Assembly: GCF_030015065.1 (NCBI RefSeq)
Contig: NZ_JAIVFN010000044.1
Coordinates: forward strand, 1 to 33,834
Length of the DNA stretch: 33,834 bases
Source: Xanthobacter autotrophicus
GTDB lineage: Bacteria > Pseudomonadota > Alphaproteobacteria > Rhizobiales > Xanthobacteraceae
Direction: 5' to 3'
Below, piece after piece: positions 25,102 to 33,714 of this stretch. Within the stretch, counting starts at the first letter, position 1. Each line of letters opens with the position of its first letter. The position numbers were made by a program, and so were the translations under genes. A model generated the notes under the pieces. That model was not told the origin of the DNA, made no database searches, and worked only from the letters and a program-made list of their open reading frames with translations.

Positions 25102-26094
25102 ATGGCCATGAGCGATGAGCAGAAAGCCGCCCGCGCCGCCCACGGCCTGCTCGGCGCCGTGACGCCGGACGTGGGCGCGGCCGTCGAGGCCTGGCTCGCC
25201 CGCCTCGCCCACGAGCGCCGGCTTTCGGCCAAGACCCTGGAAGCCTATGCCCGCGACCTCTCCGTGGTGCTGTTGCGCCTCACCGATCATCTCGGCATGC
25301 GCCCGGGCCTGAGCGATCTCGCCGCCCTCACCCCCGCCGACGTGCGCGCCGTGCTCGCCGCCCGCCGGGCGGACGGGGTGGCGCCGCGCACGCTGGTGCG
25401 CCTGCTCGCCGCCGCGCGCTCCTTCGGCCGGCACCTGGAGCGGGAGGGGTTGGGCAAGGTGGGGGCCCTCACCGCCGTGCGCGCGCCCAAGGTGCCGCGC
25501 AGCCTGCCCAAGCCCGTCCCGGTCGCCGCCGCCCGCGCCCTGTCCGATCCCGCCACCCGCGCCGGGGAGGATCGCGAGCCCTGGGTGCTGGCGCGCGACG
25601 CGGCGGTCATCGCCTTGCTCTACGGGGCGGGGCTGCGCATCTCGGAAGCCCTGGGCCTGACATCCCGCGACGTGCCGCCGGACGCCGAAGCCATCACCGT
25701 CACCGGCAAGGGGCGCAAGACGCGCATGGTCCCGCTCATCGCGCCGGTGCGCCGGTCCATCGCCGAATACCGCGCCATCTGCCCCCACGCCCTCGGGCCG
25801 GAGGGGCCGTTGTTTCGCGGCACGCGGGGCGGGCCGCTCTCGCCGCGCATCGTCCAGCTGGCGGTGGAGCGCATGCGCGGCGCCCTCGGCCTGCCGCAGA
25901 GCGCCACGCCCCACGCTTTGCGCCATGCCTTCGCCACGCACCTGCTGTCGCGCGGCGGGGAGATCCGCGCCATCCAGGAGCTATTGGGCCACGCCTCGCT
26001 CTCCACCACGCAGATCTACACCGAGGTGGACACCACCGCGCTGATGGCCGCCTGGCGCTCGGCCCATCCGCGCTCCGGCGCGTCGGACACGTGA
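25102..26094 (+). CDS. Tyrosine recombinase, XerC/XerD family
   Basis: A 330-residue site-specific recombinase. The N-terminal core-binding (SAM-like) domain is at about 25-115 and the catalytic domain at 150-320. All active-site residues are visible: R179 (AGLRISEAL), K203 (TGKGRKTR), H271-x2-R274 (HALRHAFATH), H297 (LLGHASL) and the nucleophile Y306 (TQIYT). Length and these motifs fit XerC, which resolves chromosome dimers at dif together with XerD. GGAGTGCG lies before the ATG; an ATG two codons later is also possible. There are no integrase-type neighbours, att repeats or phage genes, so a housekeeping XerC is more likely than a mobile-element integrase. Confidence 0.93.
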   Translation: MAMSDEQKAARAAHGLLGAVTPDVGAAVEAWLARLAHERRLSAKTLEAYARDLSVVLLRLTDHLGMRPGLSDLAALTPADVRAVLAARRADGVAPRTLVRLLAAARSFGRHLEREGLGKVGALTAVRAPKVPRSLPKPVPVAAARALSDPATRAGEDREPWVLARDAAVIALLYGAGLRISEALGLTSRDVPPDAEAITVTGKGRKTRMVPLIAPVRRSIAEYRAICPHALGPEGPLFRGTRGGPLSPRIVQLAVERMRGALGLPQSATPHALRHAFATHLLSRGGEIRAIQELLGHASLSTTQIYTEVDTTALMAAWRSAHPRSGASDT

Positions 26095-26125
26095 TGCAGC
26101 GTCGAGCCGCCTGAAAGGAGACCGC

Positions 26126-26560
26126 ATGAGCTTCCCGCCCGTCCGCCCGGTCATCGAGCATCTGTCCATCACCACCGTGGACCTGCCGCGCGCGGTGCGC
26201 TTCTACGATGCCGTGCTGGCGCCGCTGGGCCTGGTGCGGGTGGCCGATTATGACGAGCCGGAGGGCGCCTCCGCCTGCTGGGGGCCGCCGGGCACAATCC
26301 CCGCCCCGGAGGGCGCCATCGGCGCCGCGCCGTTCTGGGTGCAGCTGCGCGAGGAGCCGGTTTCCCCGCCGCCGGGCACGCACATCGCCTTCTGCGCGCC
26401 GGATGAGGCCGCCGTCGCCGCCTTCCATGCGGCGGGGCTTGCCGCCGGCGGGACCGATTACGGCGCGCCGGGCCTGCGGCCCCAGTATGGGCCGGGCTAT
26501 TACGCCGCCTTCCTGCAGGACCCGGACGGCTGGCGCATCGAGGCGGTGACGTACGTCTGA
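26126..26560 (+). CDS. VOC-family (glyoxalase/dioxygenase fold) protein
   Basis: A 144-residue single-domain vicinal-oxygen-chelate protein. The N-terminal half begins with IEHLSITTVDLPRAVRFYDA, whose His (H12) is the usual first metal ligand position. The C-terminal half has GTHIAFCAP and ends in YYAAFLQDPDGWRIEAVTY with the Glu at the last ligand position. AAGGAGA precedes the ATG. It starts 31 bases after the recombinase gene. Members include lactoylglutathione lyase-like enzymes, dioxygenases and resistance proteins; this short type is usually of unknown substrate. Confidence 0.9.
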   Translation: MSFPPVRPVIEHLSITTVDLPRAVRFYDAVLAPLGLVRVADYDEPEGASACWGPPGTIPAPEGAIGAAPFWVQLREEPVSPPPGTHIAFCAPDEAAVAAFHAAGLAAGGTDYGAPGLRPQYGPGYYAAFLQDPDGWRIEAVTYV

Positions 26561-26719
26561 GGGCTGCGCGCCCGCCGGGCGCCGGCCGGCGATGGCGCCA
26601 TGGCTGCGCTCAAGGGTGCGCGGGATCGTGATCGGATCGCGACCGAGGGAGGGTTCGCGCCGCAGCCGGTCCATGGCTTAATTTCCGCGTGCCCCCCGAT
26701 GAAAGGCCAGGAGAAAGAG

Positions 26720-26875
26720 ATGAAGCGGATGGCTTTCACCTTGTGCGCCCTGACCCTGCTTGCCGGCACCGCTCCCGCCTTTGCGGGCGGCGCGGGCTGC
26801 GCCGGCATGACCAATGCGTCGTCCGGCGCGACGACCACGACCGCGAGCACGCCCGTCACACCGAAGGGTGGCTGA
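26720..26875 (+). CDS. 51-residue exported Thr-rich peptide
   Basis: The ATG at 26720, preceded by AGGAG, gives a 51-residue protein: a classic signal peptide at 1-22 (KR start, hydrophobic CALTLLAGTAP, cut after AFA) and a mature peptide of about 29 residues, Gly/Ala at first, then Thr/Ser/Pro-rich (SGATTTTASTPVTPKGG). One Cys remains in the mature part. The frame runs further upstream, but only this start gives a signal sequence. A textbook terminator follows 48 bases later, so it is a separate small transcript. Function is unknown. Confidence 0.65.
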   Translation: MKRMAFTLCALTLLAGTAPAFAGGAGCAGMTNASSGATTTTASTPVTPKGG

Positions 26876-26923
26876 CAAGCGGGTTCTGTTTCAGGCGATC
26901 ACCATCTTCAAGGGACCTCCATT

Positions 26924-26954
26924 GCCCTCCGGCCTCAAGCCGGAGGGCTTTTTT
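26924..26954 (+). terminator. Intrinsic terminator
   Basis: A 10-base-pair stem (26924-26933 with 26939-26948), the 5-base loop CTCAA and six T directly after. This is the clearest Rho-independent terminator in the window, 48 bases downstream of the 51-residue peptide gene. Confidence 0.93.
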
Positions 26955-27091
26955 CTGGAGATCAGGCCTTCTTCGCGGACCGCCCGGCCTGCGCCCCGGC
27001 CCAGGACCGGAGCGCAGGCACAGCTCATTGAGTTCTGGATCGACTCCTCGAACCGAATGGGTGCCAGCCGTTTTGGTCGATCCAATAGCAA

Positions 27092-27118
27092 AGGCCGGTG
27101 AGCGGGGCTCACCGGCCT
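27092..27118 (-). terminator. Terminator of the lpd transcript
   Basis: A perfect 12-base-pair stem (27092-27103 with 27107-27118) and a 3-base loop. On the minus strand it is followed by TTGCTATTGG, adding to the T at the end of the stem. It is 66 bases past the lpd stop codon. The 230-base gap on either side holds no gene. Confidence 0.75.
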
Positions 27119-27183
27119 CGGGTGCCTGCGTGGCGATTGAGCGAAGCCCTTCCGGCACCGGTCGAGGATCGGTGCCGCTGGCC

Positions 27184-28587
27184 TCACATGTGGATGGCGC
27201 GCTTTTCCACGGCCATGGCCGCTTCCTTCACCGCTTCCGAGCGGGTGGGATGGGCATGGCAGGTGCGGGCGAGGTCTTCCGACGAGCCGCCGAACTCCAT
27301 GAGCACGGCGCATTCGTGGATCATCTCGCCGGCCTCGGGGCCGATGATGTGGGCGCCCAGCACCTTGTCGGTGGCGGCGTCCGCAATGATCTTCACGAAG
27401 CCGTCCGTGGTGTTGTTCACCTTGGTGCGGCCGTTGGCGGTGAAGGGGAACTTGCCCACCTTGTAGGCCACGCCCGCGGCCTTCAGGTCGTCCTCGGTCT
27501 TGCCGACCGACGCCACCTCCGGGAAGGTGTAGACCACGCCGGGGATCACGTCATAGTTCACGTGCCCGGCCTTGCCGGCCAGCAGCTCCGCCAGCGCCAC
27601 GCCCTCATCCTCGGCCTTGTGGGCGAGCATGGGGCCGACGATCACGTCGCCGATGGCATAGATGCCCGGCACGTTGGTGGCGAAGTGATGGTCCGTGACC
27701 ACCCGGCCACGCGGGTCCTTGGCGACGCCGGCCTCTTCGAGGCCGAGGCCCGCGGTATAGGGAATGCGGCCGATGGCCACCAGCACCACGTCCGCCTCGA
27801 TCACCTCGGCCGCGCCACCGGCCGCCGGCTCCACCGACACCTTCAGGGTCTTGCCCGAGGTGTCCACACCGGTGACCTTGGTGCCGAGCTTGAAGGCGAA
27901 GCCCTGCTTGTCGAGGATGCGCTGGAAGCTCTTGGCCACGTCGCTGTCCATGCCGGGCAGGATGCGGTCGAGGAATTCCACCACCGTCACCTGCGCGCCG
28001 AGGCGGCGCCACACCGAGCCCAGCTCCAGGCCGATGACGCCGGCGCCCACCACCAGCAGCTTGCCCGGCACCTTCGGCAGCGACAGCGCGCCGGTGGAGG
28101 AGACGATGCGCTGCTCGTCGATGGTCACGCCCGGCAGCGGCGCCACGTCCGAGCCGGTGGCGATGACGATGTTCTTGGTCTCCAGCACCTCGACCTTGCC
28201 GTCGGCGTTCAGTGTCACCTCGACCTTGCCGGTGCCGAGGATCTTAGCCACGCCCATATAGACGTCGACCTTGTTCTTCTTCAGCAGGAACTCGACGCCC
28301 TTCACATTGCCGTCCACGCCCTTGTCCTTGAAGGCGAGCATGGCCTTCAGGTCGAGCTTGGGGGCCGGGACGCCGATGCCCATCTCGCCGAACTTGTGGC
28401 CGGCTTCCTCGAACAGCTCGGAGGCGTAGAGCAGCGCCTTCGAGGGGATGCAGCCCACATTGAGGCAGGTGCCGCCATGGGTGCCGCGCTTCTCCACCAC
28501 GGCCACCTTGAGGCCGAGCTGGGCCGCGCGAATGGCACACACATAGCCGCCGGGGCCGGTACCGATGACGGTGAGATCGTAGGACAT
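27184..28587 (-). CDS. lpd: Dihydrolipoyl dehydrogenase (E3)
   Basis: A 467-residue flavoprotein disulphide reductase that reoxidises dihydrolipoyl groups with NAD+, as E3 of the 2-oxoglutarate dehydrogenase complex and perhaps of others. Features: the FAD-binding [17 protein letters not shown] at 9-25, the redox-active pair C41/C46 in [12 protein letters not shown], a second NAD-binding [12 protein letters not shown], and the dimer-interface acid-base pair H446/E451 in HAHPTRSE. Length is normal. It is the last gene of the sucA-yciI-sucB-lpd series, 240 bases after sucB with a hairpin between, so its expression may be partly separate. Confidence 0.97.
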   Translation of the reverse strand: MSYDLTVIGTGPGGYVCAIRAAQLGLKVAVVEKRGTHGGTCLNVGCIPSKALLYASELFEEAGHKFGEMGIGVPAPKLDLKAMLAFKDKGVDGNVKGVEFLLKKNKVDVYMGVAKILGTGKVEVTLNADGKVEVLETKNIVIATGSDVAPLPGVTIDEQRIVSSTGALSLPKVPGKLLVVGAGVIGLELGSVWRRLGAQVTVVEFLDRILPGMDSDVAKSFQRILDKQGFAFKLGTKVTGVDTSGKTLKVSVEPAAGGAAEVIEADVVLVAIGRIPYTAGLGLEEAGVAKDPRGRVVTDHHFATNVPGIYAIGDVIVGPMLAHKAEDEGVALAELLAGKAGHVNYDVIPGVVYTFPEVASVGKTEDDLKAAGVAYKVGKFPFTANGRTKVNNTTDGFVKIIADAATDKVLGAHIIGPEAGEMIHECAVLMEFGGSSEDLARTCHAHPTRSEAVKEAAMAVEKRAIHM

Positions 28588-28790
28588 CGCTTTAGTCTCC
28601 GGACCTCAAGTAAAGCCGCCGCCCATGATCCGGGACCGCATCAATGACGCGTCCGACCGACCGGCTCCATTCGAGGTGATTTAAGTCCACTTCCAAGCCC
28701 GGGAGGCTGGAACCTTGGTTGCGTGGCGCCGCACGTTCAAGCCGCCGCACCGGTCGAGGCAGTCGGTTTCGGCAGGGTCCCGAAGAACCG

Positions 28791-28816
28791 GGAGCCCGCT
28801 TTGTGGAGCGGGCTCC
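28791..28816 (-). terminator. Hairpin between sucB and lpd
   Basis: GGAGCCCGCT (28791-28800) is perfectly complementary to 28807-28816 around a 6-base loop. It lies 12 bases past the sucB stop codon. The following bases on the minus strand are CGGTTCTTCGGG, without a long T-run, so termination may be partial, reducing read-through into lpd. The rest of the 240-base gap shows no gene. Confidence 0.55.
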
Positions 28817-28827
28817 TGGCACGATCC

Positions 28828-30054
28828 TCACAGATCCAGCACGAGCCGCGCGGGATCCTCCAGGGTCTCCTTGACGCGCACCAGGAAGGTCACGGCCTCG
28901 CGGCCGTCGACGATGCGGTGGTCGTAGGAGAGGGCGAGGTACATCATGGGGCGGATCACCACCTGGCCCTTGATGGCCACCGGGCGCTCCTCGATGCGGT
29001 GCATGCCGAGGATGCCCGACTGCGGCGCATTGAGGATGGGGGTGGACATCAGCGAGCCGTAGATGCCGCCATTGGTGATGGTGAAGGTGCCGCCCTGCAT
29101 CTCCTCGATGCCGAGCTTGCCGTCGCGCGCCTTCTTGCCGAAGCCGGCGATGGCCTTCTCGATCTCCGCCACCGAGAGCTGGTCGGCGTCACGCACCACC
29201 GGAACCACGAGGCCCTTCTCGGTGCCCACCGCGATGCCGATGTTGTAGTAGTTCTTGTAGACGAGGTCCTGGCCGTCGATTTCGGCATTCACCGCGGGCA
29301 GGTCCTTCAGGGCGGCGATGACCGCCTTGGTGAAGAAGCCCATGAAGCCGAGCTTGGTGCCGTGCTTCTTCTCGAACGCATCCTTGAACTGGGCGCGCAG
29401 GCTCATCACGGCGGTCATGTCCACGTCGTTGAACGTGGTGAGCATGGCCGCGGTATTCTGCGCATCCTTCAGGCGCCGCGCGATGGTCTGGCGCAGCTTG
29501 GTCATCTTGACCCGCTCCTCGCGCACCGCATCGCCGGGGACCGAGGGCGCGCGCGCCGCGACCGGGGCGGCAGCGGGAGCAGCGGCGGCGCCGGCTGCGA
29601 TGGCGGCCAGCATGTCACCCTTGGTGACGCGGCCATCCTTGCCGGAACCGGCGACGCCCGACGGATCAACGCCGCCCTCGGCGGCGATGCGGCCCACGGC
29701 CGGGCCGTTGGCGCCGGACGCGGCAGCAGCGGCAGGCGCCGCAACGGGAGCCGGCGCAGGGGCCGCAGCGGCGGGAGCCGGAGCGGCGGCGGCGGGAGCC
29801 GGAGCGACAGCGGCACCGTCGCCGCCGATGGAGCCGAGCAGGGCGCCGACGCCCACCGTGTCGCCGTCCTTGGCCACGATCTCGGCCAGGACGCCTGCGG
29901 CGGGAGCGGGCACCTCGACCGTCACCTTGTCGGTCTCGAGCTCCACCAGCGGCTCATCGGCCTTGACGGCATCGCCGGGCTTCTTGAACCACTTGCCGAT
30001 GGTCGCCTCGGTAACGGACTCGCCCAGGGTGGGCACGCGGATCTCGGTGGTCAT
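28828..30054 (-). CDS. sucB: 2-oxoglutarate dehydrogenase E2, dihydrolipoyl succinyltransferase
   Basis: A 408-residue E2 that transfers succinyl groups to CoA. The lipoyl domain is at 1-76 with the lipoylated K43 in ETDKVTVE. An Ala/Pro linker follows at about 80-115. A peripheral subunit-binding domain lies at about 117-155 ([26 protein letters not shown]). A second Ala/Pro linker precedes the catalytic domain at about 175-408. The active site has H379 and D383 in SYDHRIVDG. Length matches E. coli SucB (405). A single lipoyl domain is usual for this enzyme. Its start follows the YciI-family gene by 27 bases. Confidence 0.97.
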   Translation of the reverse strand: MTTEIRVPTLGESVTEATIGKWFKKPGDAVKADEPLVELETDKVTVEVPAPAAGVLAEIVAKDGDTVGVGALLGSIGGDGAAVAPAPAAAAPAPAAAAPAPAPVAAPAAAAASGANGPAVGRIAAEGGVDPSGVAGSGKDGRVTKGDMLAAIAAGAAAAPAAAPVAARAPSVPGDAVREERVKMTKLRQTIARRLKDAQNTAAMLTTFNDVDMTAVMSLRAQFKDAFEKKHGTKLGFMGFFTKAVIAALKDLPAVNAEIDGQDLVYKNYYNIGIAVGTEKGLVVPVVRDADQLSVAEIEKAIAGFGKKARDGKLGIEEMQGGTFTITNGGIYGSLMSTPILNAPQSGILGMHRIEERPVAIKGQVVIRPMMYLALSYDHRIVDGREAVTFLVRVKETLEDPARLVLDL

Positions 30055-30081
30055 TGCGTTCGCCCCTGTGTGGGGCCTCCC

Positions 30082-30423
30082 TCAACTATCGGCAGGTGAC
30101 TGGGCATCAGCAGCCGGGCCAGCCACCCGGCGCTGAATGAGCGACAGGATGGGCATCACCTCATAGGCGAAGCCCAGCCCTGCCTCAATAACGGGGTCCT
30201 GCGCGGCGAGGACATTCGCCGCGTCCTGATCTTCGGCTTCCACCAACGCCATGCCCCAGATACCGGCGGGGTCCGCCACCGGCCCCACGGCGAGGGCGAC
30301 GCCACGATCGGCCTCGCTCTGCCAGAAGGCGCCGTGGGCGGCCATGGCGTCCATCTCCGCCGCCGTCGCATCCGCCGGGAAGGCGGCACGCGGCGGGGAG
30401 AGGCGCAGGAGGAAGTGGGCCAT
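30082..30423 (-). CDS. YciI-family protein encoded between sucA and sucB
   Basis: A 113-residue protein with the YciI/YCII ferredoxin-like fold pattern: MAHFLLRLSPPRAAFP as the first strand, then HGAFWQSEADRGVALAVGPVADPAGIWGMALVEAED with an acidic loop where the family carries its conserved His/Asp, and DPVIEAGLGFAYEVMPI at the end. The tail after residue 95 is variable. The ATG at 30423 is preceded by TGAGGCG and lies 9 bases after the sucA stop, so it is made with the dehydrogenase. Function of the family is mostly unknown; some members are dehalogenase- or muconolactone-isomerase-like enzymes. Confidence 0.88.
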   Translation of the reverse strand: MAHFLLRLSPPRAAFPADATAAEMDAMAAHGAFWQSEADRGVALAVGPVADPAGIWGMALVEAEDQDAANVLAAQDPVIEAGLGFAYEVMPILSLIQRRVAGPAADAQSPADS

Positions 30424-30432
30424 GACGACGCC

Positions 30433-33387
30433 TCAGCCCAGGGCTTCGTCGAGGAAGGCCTTGAGCTGGGCCATGTGCTTGGACATGAGGCCCGTGGCGG
30501 TCGCCGCCGAGGCGGGACGACCGGCATAGCGCGGACGCCTGGAGGCGCCGCCCACCTGCTCCAGAACCCACTCCAGATAAGGCTGCACGAACGACCAGGC
30601 CCCCTGGTTCTTCGGCTCCTCCTGGCACCAGGACACCTCGGCGTTCTTGAAGCGCGAGAGTTCCTGCACCAGCGTCTTGAGCGGGAACGGATAAAGCTGC
30701 TCCACGCGCATCAGGTACACGTCCGACACGCCGCGCTTCTCGCGCTCTTCCAGCAGGTCGTAATAGACCTTGCCCGTGCACAGCACGACGCGGCGGATCT
30801 TGTCGTCCGGCACCAGCTTGATGGCGTTCTCCGCCGGATGGGACTGGGCATCATCCCAGAGCACCCGGTGGAAGGTGGTTCCGGTCACCATGTCGGCCAG
30901 CGAGGACACCGCCCGCTTGTGGCGCAGCAGCGATTTCGGCGTCATCAGGATCAGCGGCTTGCGGAACTCCCGCTTCATCTGGCGGCGCAGGATGTGGAAG
31001 TAATTGGCCGGGGTGGAGCAGTTCGCCACCTGCATGTTGTCCTCGGCGCAGAGCTGCAGGTAGCGCTCGAGGCGGGCGGAGGAGTGCTCCGGACCCTGGC
31101 CCTCATAGCCGTGCGGCAGCAGGCAGACGAGGCCGGACATGCGCAGCCACTTGCGCTCGCCCGACGAGATGAACTGGTCGAACAGCACCTGCGCGCCGTT
31201 GGCGAAGTCGCCGAACTGCGCTTCCCAGAGCACCAGGGTATTGGGCTCGGAGAGGGTATAGCCATACTCGAAGCCGAGCACCGCCTCCTCCGAGAGCATC
31301 GAGTTGATGACCTCGTACTTGGCCTGGGTCTCGGAGAGATGGTTGAAGGGCTTGAAGCGCGCCTCGGTCTCCTGGTCGGTCAGCACCGAATGGCGCTGGG
31401 AGAAGGTGCCGCGCTCCACGTCCTGGCCGGAGAGGCGCACGGGATGGCCTTCCAGCAGCAGCGACGAGAAGGCCAGAGCCTCGCCGGTGGCCCAGTCGAT
31501 GCCCTTGCCGTCCTCGATGGACTTGCGCCGGTTGTCGAGGAAGCGCTGGATGGTGCGGTGGAGCTGGAAGCCCTCCGGCACCTTGGTGATCTTCTCGCCA
31601 ATGGCCTTCAGCACGTCCTCGGCCACGCCGGTGTTGCCGCGGCGCGGGTCGTCGTCCTCGTGGGTGGCCTTGAAGCCGGCCCAGCGGCCGTCCAGCCAGT
31701 CGGCCTTGTTGGGCTTGTAGGCCTGGCCGGCCTCGTGCTCGGCCTCCAGGCGCTCGCGCCACGCCGCGCGCATGGTGTCCACCTCGCCGGCGGTGACCAC
31801 GCCTTCGGCCTCGAGCTTCTTGGTATAGAGCTCGAGCACGCTCGGGTGCTGGCGGATCACCTTGTACATCTTCGGCTGGGTGAAGGCCGGCTCGTCGCCC
31901 TCATTGTGGCCGAAGCGCCGGTAGCAGAACATGTCGATGACGACCGGCTTGTGGAACCGCTGACGGAACTCGGTCGCCACCTTGGCGCAGAACACCACCG
32001 ATTCCGGATCGTCGCCGTTGCAGTGGAAGATCGGCGCCTCGATCATCTTCGCCACATCGGACGGATAGGGCGAGGAGCGCGAGTAGCGCGGATTGGTGGT
32101 GAAGCCGATCTGGTTGTTGATGATGAAGTGCAGCGAGCCGCCGGTGCGGTGGCCCTTCAGGCCCGACAGGCCGAGGCACTCGGCCACCACGCCCTGGCCG
32201 GCGAAGGCGGCATCGCCGTGCAGCAGCAGCGGCAGCACCTTGGTGCGCTCGCTGTCGCCGAGCTGGTCCTGCTTGGCCCGCGCCTTGCCGAGCACCACCG
32301 GATCCACGATCTCGAGATGCGACGGGTTGGCGGTGAGCGACAGGTGGACCTTGTTGTTGTCGAACTCACGATCCGACGAGGCACCGAGGTGGTACTTCAC
32401 GTCGCCGGAGCCCTCCACGTCGTCGGGAGCCCAGGAGCCGCCCTTGAACTCGTGGAACAGGGCGCGGTGGGGCTTGCCCATCACCTGGGTGAGCACGTTC
32501 AGGCGGCCGCGATGGGCCATGCCGAACACGATCTCCTTCAGGCCCAGGTTACCGCCGCGCTTGATGATCTGCTCCAGCGCGGGGATCAGGCTCTCGCCGC
32601 CGTCGAGGCCGAAGCGCTTGGTGCCGGTGTACTTCACATCGAGGAACTTCTCGAAGCCCTCGGCTTCCACCAGCTTGTTCAGGATGGCGCGCTTGCCCTC
32701 GCGGGTGAAGGTCACCTCCTTGTCGGGACCCTCGATGCGCTCCTGGATCCAGGCCTTCTCCTCGGGCGAGGAGATGTGCATGAACTCGACGCCGATGCTG
32801 GAGCAATAAGTGCGACGCAGGATCGCCACCATCTGCCGGACCGAGGCGAACTCGAGGCCCAGCACGTGGTCGATGAAGATCTTGCGGTCGAGGTCGGCCT
32901 CATAGAAGCCGTAGGAGGCGGGATCCAGCTCCGGCGCCTCGCGCGGCGGGGTCAGGCCGAGCGGGTCGAGATTGGCATGCAGGTGGCCGCGCATGCGATA
33001 GGCGCGGATCATCATCAGCGCCTTCACGGAATCGCGGGTGGCCTGCTGCACCTCGGTGGCGGAGAATTCGACGCCCGCCTTCTGCGCCTTGGACTTCACC
33101 TTGTCCGAGATGACCTTTTCCACCTCGATCCACTGGCCGTCCATGGCCGAGACCAGTTCGCCATTGGCGTGCACCGGCCAGTGCGGCTTCTTCCAGGAGG
33201 CGCCGCGCGCATTCTGGATCACCTGGCCGGGCTCATCCTTCAGCGCCGCGAAGAAGCTCTGCCAGTCGGGGCTGACCGAATTCGGGTCGGCTTCGTAGCG
33301 GGCGTAGAGATCCTCGATCCAGGCGGCGTTGGCGCCATCGAGGAAGGAGGTGGAGAGGAAAACGTCGTTCTGTTCCGCGCGCGACAT
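30433..33387 (-). CDS. sucA: 2-oxoglutarate dehydrogenase E1 component
   Basis: A 984-residue thiamine-diphosphate enzyme that decarboxylates 2-oxoglutarate and passes succinyl to the E2 lipoyl group. The N-terminal E2-binding segment (FLSTSFLDGANAAWIEDLY) is at 10-28. The thiamine motif begins at H390-G391-D392 (HGDAAFAGQG) and ends in IINNQIGFTT. A transketolase-type pyrimidine domain follows, and the family C-terminal domain ends in MAQLKAFLDEALG. GGGAAGAA lies before the ATG. This is the TCA-cycle enzyme, not a pyruvate dehydrogenase E1, given its length and N-terminal segment. It follows sucD in the same direction after a 327-base gap. Confidence 0.98.
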   Translation of the reverse strand: MSRAEQNDVFLSTSFLDGANAAWIEDLYARYEADPNSVSPDWQSFFAALKDEPGQVIQNARGASWKKPHWPVHANGELVSAMDGQWIEVEKVISDKVKSKAQKAGVEFSATEVQQATRDSVKALMMIRAYRMRGHLHANLDPLGLTPPREAPELDPASYGFYEADLDRKIFIDHVLGLEFASVRQMVAILRRTYCSSIGVEFMHISSPEEKAWIQERIEGPDKEVTFTREGKRAILNKLVEAEGFEKFLDVKYTGTKRFGLDGGESLIPALEQIIKRGGNLGLKEIVFGMAHRGRLNVLTQVMGKPHRALFHEFKGGSWAPDDVEGSGDVKYHLGASSDREFDNNKVHLSLTANPSHLEIVDPVVLGKARAKQDQLGDSERTKVLPLLLHGDAAFAGQGVVAECLGLSGLKGHRTGGSLHFIINNQIGFTTNPRYSRSSPYPSDVAKMIEAPIFHCNGDDPESVVFCAKVATEFRQRFHKPVVIDMFCYRRFGHNEGDEPAFTQPKMYKVIRQHPSVLELYTKKLEAEGVVTAGEVDTMRAAWRERLEAEHEAGQAYKPNKADWLDGRWAGFKATHEDDDPRRGNTGVAEDVLKAIGEKITKVPEGFQLHRTIQRFLDNRRKSIEDGKGIDWATGEALAFSSLLLEGHPVRLSGQDVERGTFSQRHSVLTDQETEARFKPFNHLSETQAKYEVINSMLSEEAVLGFEYGYTLSEPNTLVLWEAQFGDFANGAQVLFDQFISSGERKWLRMSGLVCLLPHGYEGQGPEHSSARLERYLQLCAEDNMQVANCSTPANYFHILRRQMKREFRKPLILMTPKSLLRHKRAVSSLADMVTGTTFHRVLWDDAQSHPAENAIKLVPDDKIRRVVLCTGKVYYDLLEEREKRGVSDVYLMRVEQLYPFPLKTLVQELSRFKNAEVSWCQEEPKNQGAWSFVQPYLEWVLEQVGGASRRPRYAGRPASAATATGLMSKHMAQLKAFLDEALG

Positions 33388-33425
33388 GGGCTTCTTCCCG
33401 GATGGTCAGTGGAGCCTCGCATTCC

Positions 33426-33446
33426 TTCAGCGCATTTTGCGCTGAA
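33426..33446 (-). other. Leader hairpin upstream of sucA
   Basis: TTCAGCGC (33426-33433) is perfectly complementary to 33439-33446 with an ATTTT loop, 38 bases before the sucA start codon. Outer bases (CATT and AATG) extend the pairing with a small bulge. It could be an operator or an mRNA leader stem; no known element is recognised. Confidence 0.35.
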
Positions 33447-33680
33447 AATGAAGCCCCAGGACCGCTCGTCTGCCACAAATCCGGCGTCCGGCCAGGGGCC
33501 GGGCGCCCTTTCACCCCTGCGAGGCTCGTGGCGGCCTTCGGCAGCGGTGCTCGACAACCATGAGATGGGATGCGCCGCGGCAGGCCGAAAGACCGTCGCG
33601 GCGCCGTCCCCGAACCGCGCTCGCCAGTCGCCGAACTTCGTGGCGAAATTGCGCGGCGTATCCGGCTTCGCGGCGGGCTA

Positions 33681-33703
33681 CCCCCTTCTTATACGGAAGG
33701 GGG
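33681..33703 (-). terminator. Hairpin after sucD
   Basis: CCCCCTTC (33681-33688) pairs with GAAGGGGG (33696-33703) around a 7-base loop, 11 bases past the sucD stop. There is no T-run, so termination may be incomplete and sucD may read into sucA. Confidence 0.5.
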
Positions 33704-33714
33704 CGCCCAGTCGC

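Larger units (their letters stand above)
33388..33714. other. Gap between sucD and sucA
   Basis: A 327-base stretch without a convincing gene on either strand. It holds a leader hairpin before sucA and a hairpin after sucD, both listed separately. Its middle (about 33490-33670) is GC-rich, with several short self-complementary words but no clear promoter, RNA gene or riboswitch that I can name. Confidence 0.5.

Noticed and set aside
25102-26094. The recombinase as an integrase marking a genomic island
   Set aside because: I saw no tRNA gene, att-like direct repeats, phage or plasmid genes, or base-composition shift around it.
28592-28831. A 79-codon frame between sucB and lpd on the minus strand
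   Set aside because: It is Arg-rich, has no recognised motif or ribosome site, and covers the hairpin after sucB; it looks like non-coding gap sequence.
29700-29815. Ala/Pro repeats in sucB read as a DNA tandem repeat
   Set aside because: This is the normal flexible linker between the lipoyl and subunit-binding domains of E2 proteins.
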